From the NCBI GenBank assembly GCA_937952235.1, contig CALFZM010000142.1, positions 1-59,982 on the forward strand: a stretch of DNA of 59,982 nucleotides, read 5' to 3'. The stretch's first letter is position 1. Every line of letters starts with the position of its first letter. Below are positions 51,705-58,971 of this stretch, in pieces. Under the pieces are notes generated by a model. It searched no databases, had not been told where the DNA came from, and saw nothing but the letters and a program-made list of their open reading frames with translations. Origin of the DNA: an uncultured Opitutia bacterium. GTDB lineage: Bacteria > Verrucomicrobiota > Verrucomicrobiia > Opitutales > Opitutaceae. A program made the translations under genes and the position numbers.

Positions 51705-52384
51705 GCGGCGATCTCCTCGAGACGGCCGTCGCGCACCCGCACGATCCGGTGGCACGCCTCCGCGAAGCGCCGCTCGTGCGTGGCCAGCACCACGGCGATG
51801 CCGTCGCGCTCGGCCAGCGCCTTGAGCAGCGCGAACACGGTCGCGCCGGTCAGCTCGTCGAGCGACCCCGTCGGCTCGTCCGCCAGCAGCAGCTGCGGAC
51901 GGTTGACCAGCGCCCGGCAGATCGCCGTCCGCTGCCGTTCGCCACCCGAAAGATCCTGGATCCGGTGCCCGAGCCGGTGCGCGAGGCCGACCTCCGTCGT
52001 CAGTTCCCGGATACGGGCGGCGGTCTCCTCGCGGCCGCGGCCCACGGCCAGCGCCGGCACCCGCAGGTTCTCCTCCACCGTGAGGTCGGGGATCAGGTTG
52101 TGGAGCTGGAAGATGAACCCGAGCCGGTGCCGCCGCAGCTCGAGCCGGCTGCGCTCGTCGACGGGATCGAGGTCGCACACGCGCAGCGTGCCGCGGTCGG
52201 GCACGTCGAGCCCGCCGAGCAGGTGCAGGAGCGTGCTCTTGCCGGAGCCCGAGGCGCCCCAGAGGGCGACCAGCTCGCCGGCGCGCACCGCCAGGCTCAC
52301 GTCGCGCAGCACGGCGATGCGGCCCTCGTCATAGCTCTTGGAGACCTCCCGGGCCTGGGCGATGACCTCGCGATTCCTATTCAT
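51701..52384 (-). CDS. ABC transporter ATPase (LolD/MacB type)
   Basis: 227 residues. Walker A GASGSGKSTLLHLLGGLD near 45, Q-loop FIFQLHNLIPDLT, signature LSGGERQRTAICRAL near 145, Walker B QLLLADEPTGSLDE and switch His in VVLATHERRF. It pairs with the FtsX-like permease whose stop it overlaps by 8 nt, and its own stop overlaps the oxidase-like start by 4 nt. In oxidase or nitrous-oxide-reductase clusters such ABC pairs assist assembly or metal supply, which fits this operon but is inferred. Confidence 0.93.
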   Translation of the reverse strand: MNRNREVIAQAREVSKSYDEGRIAVLRDVSLAVRAGELVALWGASGSGKSTLLHLLGGLDVPDRGTLRVCDLDPVDERSRLELRRHRLGFIFQLHNLIPDLTVEENLRVPALAVGRGREETAARIRELTTEVGLAHRLGHRIQDLSGGERQRTAICRALVNRPQLLLADEPTGSLDELTGATVFALLKALAERDGIAVVLATHERRFAEACHRIVRVRDGRLEEIAA

Positions 52385-53489
52385 AGCGCAGGGCCTCCGC
52401 CGGCTGGATCCGGGACGCGAACCGCGCCGGATAGATCGCCCCCCCCGCCGCGGTCACGAAGGCCGTGCCCACGATGCCGGCGAGCACGAGCGGCTGCAGC
52501 GAGGCCTGGACGTAACCCTGGAACTGCGGGAGCCGTTCCAGCGCGCCCAGCAGCACGAAGCCGATGACGAAGCCCGCCACCACGCCCGCGGCCGCGACGG
52601 CCGCGGCCTCGCCGAAGATCAGGCCCGCGACCTGCCGGCCCGAGAAGCCGCACACGCGCAGCACGGCGATCTCGCGGATCCGGGTGAAGACCGAGAGCAG
52701 CATGGTGTTGGCCACGCCGAGCCCGCCGAGGCAGAAGGCGCAGATGCCGACGGCCCACGCGGTGAAATTCAGGATCTTGAAGCTGTTGTAGGTGGAGTTG
52801 AACTCGCGGTTCTCGAGGGCGATGACGCCGGGCTGCGCCGCCTCCAGCGCACCCTTGAACGCCGCGCCTTCGCCCTGGTCGCGGAGCTGCACGGTCACGA
52901 CCGACGCCGCCTCGCCGCGGTGGAAGAAGGCCTGCGCCGCCGCGAGCGGCAGGAACACGCCGCCATCCTCGAAGCCGTTCTCGGTCTTGAACACCCCGCC
53001 GACCCGGAAGCTGCCGCGCCCGATCGCCAGGGTCTGGCCGGCCCGCGCGCCGAGGAACTCCGCCGCGCGCGCGCCGAGGAAAATCTCGTCGGGCCGCGAC
53101 CCGAAGTCCTCCCGCCGGCCCGCCCGCCACTCCGCCTTGGCCAGCCGCGGGTCGTCGGGCTCGATGCCGAAGCAGGTGATCACCGGATGATCCGGCGCCG
53201 AGACGATGCCGAACAGGACCGGATGCGCCGCCGCCACCTCGGGCCGCGCACGGATCGCGGCGACCTGCTCCCGGGTGACCGAGCTGAAGAAGAGGTCGGA
53301 GACGTTGCGCTCGAAGACGAGATAATGGCTGTCGCTCGCGAGGATGCGCTGGAACATGCCGATCGCGCCCGTGACGATCGCGAGGATCGTGAGCATGGCC
53401 GCGACCCCGAACGCGATGCCGGCCGTGCCGATCAGCGCGCGCCAGCGGTGCCGGCGGAGGTTGGTGCAGATGAGGGAGAAGATGTGCAT
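52377..53489 (-). CDS. FtsX-like ABC transporter permease
   Basis: 370 residues. N-terminal helix in RWRALIGTAGIAFGVAAMLTILAIV, a periplasmic MacB-PCD-like domain of about 200 residues, three C-terminal helices (AVGICAFCLGGLGVANTMLLSV, LIFGEAAAVAAAGVVAGFVIGFVLL, LAGIVGTAFVTAAGGAIY), and the family ending RIQPAEALRYE. It is smaller than the MacB permeases at 19-22 kb and lacks an adaptor gene next to it, so it may form a homodimeric LolCE-like unit. It follows the prenyl synthase gene by 42 nt. Confidence 0.9.
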   Translation of the reverse strand: MHIFSLICTNLRRHRWRALIGTAGIAFGVAAMLTILAIVTGAIGMFQRILASDSHYLVFERNVSDLFFSSVTREQVAAIRARPEVAAAHPVLFGIVSAPDHPVITCFGIEPDDPRLAKAEWRAGRREDFGSRPDEIFLGARAAEFLGARAGQTLAIGRGSFRVGGVFKTENGFEDGGVFLPLAAAQAFFHRGEAASVVTVQLRDQGEGAAFKGALEAAQPGVIALENREFNSTYNSFKILNFTAWAVGICAFCLGGLGVANTMLLSVFTRIREIAVLRVCGFSGRQVAGLIFGEAAAVAAAGVVAGFVIGFVLLGALERLPQFQGYVQASLQPLVLAGIVGTAFVTAAGGAIYPARFASRIQPAEALRYE

Positions 53490-53531
53490 GGACGCGGAGG
53501 TGGCGGACGACGCGGAGGGACCGGGGCGCGC

Positions 53532-54440
53532 CTACGCCGCGCTCGCGGTTTCCTCGGGCAGCACGAGCCCGCTCACCAGCGCCGCGCCCGCCGTCGCGAG
53601 GTAGCCCCAGCGCGTCCCCCGGGCCGCCAGCCGGGCCGAGGCCCGGGCCACGAGCCGGCTCAACCGCGCGGCCCGCGCCCGCGCCGCCGGGACGCCGAGC
53701 GCCAGCGCGAGATTGGGCCGCGACAACGTCCGATCGCGGCCGGTCGTCTTGCCGGCGGCGCAGCTCGACGACAGCACGTCCCGGAGGTCATCGGTGATCT
53801 GGAAGAGCTGCCCGAAATAGACGCACAGGGCCCGCAATTCGCGCCGTTCGGCGGCGTCCGGCCGCGCAAGCAGGGCCGGCAGCAGGAAGGTGAGTTCGAA
53901 GAGCGCACCCGTCTTGGCGGCCGCGATGCGGGCGACCGTCGCGGCCGAGCGGTCGGTCTGCGCAAACGCGAGGTCCCACGCCTGCCCGCCGACCAGGCCT
54001 GCCGGGCCGAGGCAGCGGTCGAGCAGCGCCGTCGCCGCCTGTCGCACGGACCGCGACTGCGCCGCGAGCGCTTCGCCCGCCAGCGCGTAGGCGCGGTTGA
54101 TCAGCGCCAGCGACGCGAGGATCGCCGTGGCGTCGCCATGCTGGCGATGCACGCAGGGCTGGCCGCGCCGCAGGGCGGCGTCGTCCATGCACGGCAGGTC
54201 GTCGAGCACCAGCGAGGCCACATGAAAGTACTCCACCGCACAGGCCAGCCGCTCGGCTCCCGAGGGCCGCAGGCCGTGTCGCAGCGCCGCGGAGAGCACG
54301 AGCTGCGCGCGCACCAGCTTGCCCGGATGGGCGGTGACCTGCGCGAGCGCGGCTCGCAGGTGCGGTTCCTGGCCGCCGGCCAGGGGGGCGTGACGAAGCA
54401 GGGCGGCGGCAATCGAGGCGGACGTGGGGGGAGTCGTCAT
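53532..54440 (-). CDS. polyprenyl (farnesyl/geranylgeranyl) diphosphate synthase
   Basis: 302 residues from the ATG at 54440; a GTG at 54467 is less likely. The first aspartate-rich motif is LVLDDLPCMDDAALRRGQPC near 85-105 (DDxxxxD type), and the second is FQITDDLRDVLSS near 220. GKLVRAQLVLSAALRHG near 42 has the conserved lysine and arginine for IPP binding. It should condense IPP units into C15-C20 chains. Its place in an oxidase-like operon suggests a role in providing the farnesyl group of haem O/A or a quinone tail; this is inference. The C-terminus carries a short hydrophobic stretch. Confidence 0.9.
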   Translation of the reverse strand: MTTPPTSASIAAALLRHAPLAGGQEPHLRAALAQVTAHPGKLVRAQLVLSAALRHGLRPSGAERLACAVEYFHVASLVLDDLPCMDDAALRRGQPCVHRQHGDATAILASLALINRAYALAGEALAAQSRSVRQAATALLDRCLGPAGLVGGQAWDLAFAQTDRSAATVARIAAAKTGALFELTFLLPALLARPDAAERRELRALCVYFGQLFQITDDLRDVLSSSCAAGKTTGRDRTLSRPNLALALGVPAARARAARLSRLVARASARLAARGTRWGYLATAGAALVSGLVLPEETASAA

Positions 54441-54463
54441 GGGAAGGGAGCGTCGCAGCCGGG

Positions 54464-55024
54464 TCACGAACCGGATTTGCCCTCGAGGTGAAATCGCACC
54501 TTCACCAGCGGATCGACCTTGAGCAGCGCGAGCATCCGGATGACCGGCAGGCCGAAATCGCGGGTGTCCAGCGTCGCCTCGCCATCGATGACATAGCGGC
54601 CGTGGTCGCGCAGGACCGAGACGGGAAACTTCAGGTCGCGGACGATGCCGTGAAACGTGAGCCGGCCACTGGCTACCAGCCCCGGCGCCGGCCCGGCAGT
54701 CGGCTCCAGCGCCGACAACTGGAAAACGCCGTCAGGAAACTCGTCCGTGTGCTGCCACTGGTGCATGGCCTTGTCGCGGCTCTCCTTGCCGGTGGCGACA
54801 TCGCGGAAGTGAAACGCGATCCGCGCCGCCACCACGCGGCCCTCGTCGTCGACCGCCACGTGCGGCTCGAACTGCCGGAGTTTGCCGACGAAGGAATCCA
54901 TCGACGCATGGACCGCGACCTCGATGCGCGACAATGCCGGGTCGATCGCCAGCGGATGTTCCGCCGCCCCCGCCGAAAGCGCGGCCAGGCCACCGAACGC
55001 GAGCGTGAGGCAGAGGGTGCGCAG
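54464..55024 (-). CDS. YceI-like lipocalin, non-ATG start
   Basis: 186 residues when started at the CTG at 55022-55024. No in-frame ATG, GTG or TTG exists at a reasonable distance upstream, yet the sequence from there on reads as a perfect signal peptide (RTLCLTLAFGGLAALSAGAA) and joins the mature domain without a break. A strong GGGAGG lies 8 nt before the CTG, the best ribosome-binding site in this operon. An ATA codon lies two codons earlier. An internal ATG (54934 or 54901) would remove the signal. The mature part has YceI features: IEVAVHASMDSFVGKL, GRLTFHGIVRDLKFPV and ATLDTRDFGLP near the end. YceI proteins are periplasmic and bind isoprenoid chains, which fits the prenyl synthase that follows after 23 nt. 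Confidence 0.75.
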   Translation of the reverse strand: MRTLCLTLAFGGLAALSAGAAEHPLAIDPALSRIEVAVHASMDSFVGKLRQFEPHVAVDDEGRVVAARIAFHFRDVATGKESRDKAMHQWQHTDEFPDGVFQLSALEPTAGPAPGLVASGRLTFHGIVRDLKFPVSVLRDHGRYVIDGEATLDTRDFGLPVIRMLALLKVDPLVKVRFHLEGKSGS

Positions 55025-55206
55025 GTTTATGGCCTCCCTTGTACCGTGAAGATATGAACGAAACTTGAACCGGAGATTAATTTTCGTTCAGGAGGACGGG
55101 GTCAGGCCGTTACATGTAACCGCGGCGGTTACATGTAACGGCCTGACCCCTTTTGGCCCGCGCGATCGCACTTGCCAGCGCCCCGGCGACAGCCCATCGA
55201 GCCCTC
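55025..55206. other. divergent intergenic region of the copper/oxidase-like module
   Basis: 182 bp between the YceI-like gene (minus) and the small exported protein gene (plus). It must hold promoters for both operons; the REP-like palindrome takes up 53 bp. An AT-richer stretch at 55050-55090 is the likely promoter area of the YceI operon. Confidence 0.5.
55098..55150. repeat. 23-bp perfect inverted repeat (REP-like)
   Basis: GGGGTCAGGCCGTTACATG... is repeated in inverse orientation after a 7-nt loop (CGCGGCG), all 23 bp pairing; the inner GTTACATGTAAC is itself a palindrome. TTTT follows on the right. GGGGTCAGG...ACATGTAA repeats are known around REP-associated tyrosine transposases. It lies between divergent genes. 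Confidence 0.75.
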
Positions 55207-55587
55207 GTGCGTCGCCGCATCGCCATCGCTTCCCTGTGCTTCGCCTGGATCTGCGCCAACGGCGCGATCTGGGACGCGGTGCAGGTGTTCGCGTGGGGCA
55301 AGATGTTCGCTGGATACGCGCAGATGATGAGCGTGCCGGCGGCGTTGCGGGCGACCTTCGACCCGGCCCGGCCCTGCGAGCTCTGCGTGACCGTCGCCGA
55401 CGCCCGCGAGACCGCCCGCGAGCAGCTCCCGCAGGCCGTCGAGCGCGCCGCGGAGAAACTGCTCCTCGCGCTGCACTCGCCGGCCCCGATCGTCCTCGTG
55501 CCCGCACCCGGCGCCTGGCCGCCAACCCTCGCGCACGCCGCGCCGCGCCGCACGGAGTCGGTGCCGGTCCCGCCGCCGCGCGCCTGA
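55207..55587 (+). CDS. small exported protein, unknown function
   Basis: 126 residues from the GTG at 55207; a TTG at 55153 would add 18 residues. The start RRRIAIASLCFAWICANGAIW looks like a signal peptide. The mature part includes FAWGKMFAGYAQMMSVPAALRATFDPARPCELCVTVADARE, with a CxxC (CELC) that could bind metal, and a proline-rich C-terminus. The Pro-Cys-Glu-Leu-Cys segment resembles small proteins found upstream of copper-related TonB receptors (DUF2946-like), but I am not certain of the family. It lies 200 nt upstream of the TonB receptor on the same strand and may be cotranscribed. Confidence 0.6.
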   Translation: MRRRIAIASLCFAWICANGAIWDAVQVFAWGKMFAGYAQMMSVPAALRATFDPARPCELCVTVADARETAREQLPQAVERAAEKLLLALHSPAPIVLVPAPGAWPPTLAHAAPRRTESVPVPPPRA

Positions 55588-55789
55588 GGCGCCGCCGGCC
55601 CTTCCTCTCGCGCACCCGCAGGGTGGCGGGATGAAACGCGCTCCCTTCGTCGGGACGCGTCGTCCCCTCGCGCCACGCGCGCCGGACGCCCCCGGCCGGT
55701 CTTCGTCCCACCTCCGATCGCGCCCCCCGGGCGCGAGCCGTCGCGCGGACCGTGCCCGCCGGCGGCGGATTTCTCCGCACGGATTTCCC

Positions 55790-58039
55790 ATGACACCTTT
55801 CCGTTCGCTCACCCTGAGTCTCATCGCGCTCGCCGGCGCCCCGTACGTGCCGGCCGCCTCCACGCCCGCGGCCGAGGACCCCGTCCGCCTCGACCGCTTC
55901 GATGTCACCGCCGACAAGGAGAGTCATTTCTCCCTGCCGCTCGACGCCCAGGCCAGCTCCGGCTCGCGCCTGGGCCTCACCAACCGCGAGCTGCCCGCCA
56001 GCGTCGCCATCATCACCCAGGAGGTGATGCAGCTCCGCGGCCTGCGCACCGCCGTCGAGGCGGTCGAGGCGGCCGTCGGCATGACCGGCGGCACCCAGTT
56101 CGGCTCCATCCCAAGCTACTCCACCCGCGGCTTTGGCGGCAACAACGTCTCCATCCTGCGCGACGGCATCCGCCAGAACACCGCCTCGCAGAGCTCGCGC
56201 ACGGTGGATTCGTTCCTGCTGGATCGCATCGAGGTGCTGAAAGGGCCCGACGGCCTGATGTACGGCGAAGGCGCGATCGGCGGCGCGGTGAACTACATTT
56301 CCAAGTCGCCGACGCCTGCGTTCCGCGGCGAGGCGCTGGCGAGCCTCGGGCCCTGGGGCAGCTACCGCGCCGGCATCGGCGTCGGCGGCCCGCTCCTCTC
56401 CCGCGGGGGCAACCAGCCGTCGCTCGCCTATCGCGCCGACTACTCCCACCAGGAAACCAACGGCTACCAGGAGCGGAACTCCCAGCGCTACGATGCGCTC
56501 GCGCTCTCGCTGGCCTGGCGCGCGAGCGAACGGTTCTCGCTGACCTGGTGGGGTACGTTTCTCGACGACACCAACGAGAGCTACTACGGCAACCCGACGA
56601 TCTACGACGCCGTGGTCAACGTGATCACTCCCGGCGCGCAGCCCGAGGTGCGCACCTTCAATTCCGCCACCGACCGGATGGTCAACCCGCGCGTCGACCC
56701 CGCCGCACGCCGCACCAATTACAACCTCCTCGATAACTACGCGACGACCGAGAACGTGTTCACCCGCGTGCGCGCCGAGCTCCGGCTCGCGCCCGACCTG
56801 GAGCTGCGCAACGAGACCTACGCCGCCACCCAGCTCCTCAAGTGGCGCAACGTCGAGAGCAACACCTGGAACCCCGTCGCGCGGAACATCACCCGCGGCT
56901 CGCTCACGCTCATCTATCGCGACGACGTGCTGCTCGGCAACCGGCTCGACCTCACCCTGCGTCGGCCCATCGCGGGCCACGGCAACCGGCTCGTCGCCGG
57001 CGCCGTGATCGAGCGCAACGACCAGATCCGCGGCGGCGCGCCCGGCAACCTCGTGCTCACGACGCCCGCCGTGTCCCTCCTCAATCCGAATGTCGGCTTC
57101 GGTCCCGCTTCGCGCTTCCAGAAGACGTCGCGGATCAACGTCGAGACCCACGCCTTCCACGTGCAGGATGTGTTCGACGTCACCCGCACGTTTCGCGCCG
57201 TCGCCGGCGTGCGCTACGATCACATCTCGCTCCAGCGCGACACGCTGGCCAACAACACCACCGCGACGCCCACGCCCTTCAGCACGTTCAAGAAGGGTTA
57301 TCGCACCTACACCGGCCGGCTGGGCGCGGTGTGGATCCTGTCGAAGCAGGTCAACGCCTACGCGGCGTTCAGCCGCGCGGCGGAGCCCGTCACGCAGCTC
57401 GTGAGCCTCACGACCACGAATGCGGACTACTCGCTGCAGAAGGGCCGGCAGTACGAGGCGGGGCTCAAGGGCACCTTCTTCGGCGGCAAGCTCGATGCCA
57501 CCGTCGCGGTGTACGACCTGCTGAAGAAGGACCTGCTGACCAGCACCCTCGACCCGAACACCGGCCTGCGCATCAGCCAGCAGATCGGCGCGCAGAAATC
57601 GCGCGGTGCCGAGCTCGCCCTCGCGGTCTCGCCCGGCGACGGCTGGCGGGTCGAACTCAACGGCGCGTTCACGAAGTCGGAGTTCGCCGACTTCAACGAG
57701 AACCTCGGCACCGGCGTCATCTCGCGCGCCGGCAAGCGCCCGAGCAACGTCCCGGAATGGGTCGCCAACTTCTTCGTCGCAAAACGCTTTCCCGGCGGCT
57801 TCGCCCTCAGCGGCGGCCCGCGTTACGTGAGCGATCGCTTCGGCAACAACAACAACTCCGTGGTCGCCGAGGGCTACGTGACGCTCGACGCCGCCGCGAC
57901 CTATACCTGGGGCCGCTGGCATCTCACGCTCCGGGGTCGCAATCTGCTGGATGAGGAGTATGAGTCCGTCGCGGGCACCACCATGCGCCGCCTCGCCGAC
58001 CCGCGCTCGGCCGAGCTGAGCACCCGCGTCTCCTTCTGA
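55790..58039 (+). CDS. TonB-dependent outer-membrane receptor
   Basis: 749 residues from the ATG before a signal peptide (MTPFRSLTLSLIALAGAPYV); the frame upstream is Arg/Pro-rich and not conserved. Plug domain: RLDRFDVTADKES (TonB-box-like region), LPASVAIITQEVMQLRGLRT, YSTRGFGGNNVSILRDGIRQN, DRIEVLKGPDGLMYGEGAIGGAVNYISK. The beta-barrel follows to the C-terminus, which ends ELSTRVSF with the terminal Phe. It resembles siderophore-type receptors, but the following SCO/CusF-like gene (11 nt gap) points to copper or a copper chelate as ligand; this is inference. Confidence 0.92.
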   Translation: MTPFRSLTLSLIALAGAPYVPAASTPAAEDPVRLDRFDVTADKESHFSLPLDAQASSGSRLGLTNRELPASVAIITQEVMQLRGLRTAVEAVEAAVGMTGGTQFGSIPSYSTRGFGGNNVSILRDGIRQNTASQSSRTVDSFLLDRIEVLKGPDGLMYGEGAIGGAVNYISKSPTPAFRGEALASLGPWGSYRAGIGVGGPLLSRGGNQPSLAYRADYSHQETNGYQERNSQRYDALALSLAWRASERFSLTWWGTFLDDTNESYYGNPTIYDAVVNVITPGAQPEVRTFNSATDRMVNPRVDPAARRTNYNLLDNYATTENVFTRVRAELRLAPDLELRNETYAATQLLKWRNVESNTWNPVARNITRGSLTLIYRDDVLLGNRLDLTLRRPIAGHGNRLVAGAVIERNDQIRGGAPGNLVLTTPAVSLLNPNVGFGPASRFQKTSRINVETHAFHVQDVFDVTRTFRAVAGVRYDHISLQRDTLANNTTATPTPFSTFKKGYRTYTGRLGAVWILSKQVNAYAAFSRAAEPVTQLVSLTTTNADYSLQKGRQYEAGLKGTFFGGKLDATVAVYDLLKKDLLTSTLDPNTGLRISQQIGAQKSRGAELALAVSPGDGWRVELNGAFTKSEFADFNENLGTGVISRAGKRPSNVPEWVANFFVAKRFPGGFALSGGPRYVSDRFGNNNNSVVAEGYVTLDAAATYTWGRWHLTLRGRNLLDEEYESVAGTTMRRLADPRSAELSTRVSF

Positions 58040-58050
58040 CCGCCTCCGCC

Positions 58051-58971
58051 ATGCCACGTCCGCACCTCCTTCCGCCCCGCCTCGCCCGCCGCCTCCGAGG
58101 CGGGCTGGCCGCGGGCGCCCTCGCCCTCCTCGCCGCCGGCTGCTCCCGCCCGGAACCGGCCGGCCAGACGTATCCGATCCGCGGCGAGATCGTCGGCTTC
58201 GACCGGCCGCGCCAGGTCATGCTGATCCACCACGAGGAGATTCCCGGCTACATGCCGGCGATGACGATGGAGTTCACCGCCGCCGGCGTGGACCTCGCCA
58301 AGCTGCGCGAGCGGCAGCGCATCACCGCGGTCATGGGCGAGCCGGTCGACGGCGTGTTTCCCCTGACGCAGTTCAAGGTGCTCGAGACGTCCGACGACCA
58401 GGCGGTGGCGGCCGGGACGATGGCGCTCCGGCAGGACACCTCGACGCGCGGCCGCAACGTCTACCGCGAGGTGGGCGAGGCGGCGCCGTCGTTCACGCTC
58501 TACAACCAGGACGGCCGCGCGACGCAGTTCGACCATTTCCGCGGCAAGTGGGTGGTGTTGAATTTCATCTTCACCCGCTGCCCCATCGCCGACATGTGCC
58601 CCGCCGCCACCGCGCGGATGCACGCGCTCCAGCTCGCCGCCCGGAAGGCGGGCGTCCGCGACTTCGAGCTCGTCTCGATCTCCTTCGATTCGGCGTTCGA
58701 CACGCCGGCCGTGCTCAAGACCTATGCCGAGGGTCGCGGCATCGACACGTCGAACTTCTCGTTCCTCACCGGCCCCGAGAATGCGATTCGCGACCTGCTC
58801 GCGCAGTTCGGCGTGATCGTCCAGCCCGGCGAAAGCATCTTCAAGCACTCGCTGGCCACGCTGCTGATCAACCCGGAGGGAAAGATCGTCCACCGCGTCG
58901 ACGGCTCCCGCTGGGCCGTCGAGGATTTCCTCACCCGCCTGCCCGCCTCCGCCTCCTCCCCCCAGCCATGA
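58051..58971 (+). CDS. SCO-family copper lipoprotein with CusF-like domain
   Basis: 306 residues. The signal peptide ends in a lipobox (LLAAGCS), so the protein is a lipoprotein. Residues about 38-115 are a CusF/copper-binding domain (RGEIVGFDRPRQVMLIHHEEIPGYMPAMTMEF, with the His and two Met of the Cu(I) site). Residues about 140-300 are a thioredoxin-like SCO domain with FTRCPIADMCPA, a Cx5C pair in place of the usual Cx3C, and the later histidine in IFKHSLATLLINPEG. SCO proteins deliver copper to cytochrome oxidase or reduce its cysteines. This one, with the receptor before it, would supply copper from outside. The stop overlaps the next start (ATGA). Confidence 0.9.
   Translation: MPRPHLLPPRLARRLRGGLAAGALALLAAGCSRPEPAGQTYPIRGEIVGFDRPRQVMLIHHEEIPGYMPAMTMEFTAAGVDLAKLRERQRITAVMGEPVDGVFPLTQFKVLETSDDQAVAAGTMALRQDTSTRGRNVYREVGEAAPSFTLYNQDGRATQFDHFRGKWVVLNFIFTRCPIADMCPAATARMHALQLAARKAGVRDFELVSISFDSAFDTPAVLKTYAEGRGIDTSNFSFLTGPENAIRDLLAQFGVIVQPGESIFKHSLATLLINPEGKIVHRVDGSRWAVEDFLTRLPASASSPQP

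Noticed and set aside
52377..53489. NosDFY-type copper maturation operon as explanation of the ABC pair
   Set aside because: No NosD, NosL or NosZ is encoded and the permease is FtsX/MacB-like, not NosY-like.
55088..58057. Open frame of 989 codons on the minus strand opposite the TonB receptor
   Set aside because: It is the complement of a high-GC gene; composition is Arg/Gly/Val-rich without any domain, while the plus strand has all receptor motifs.
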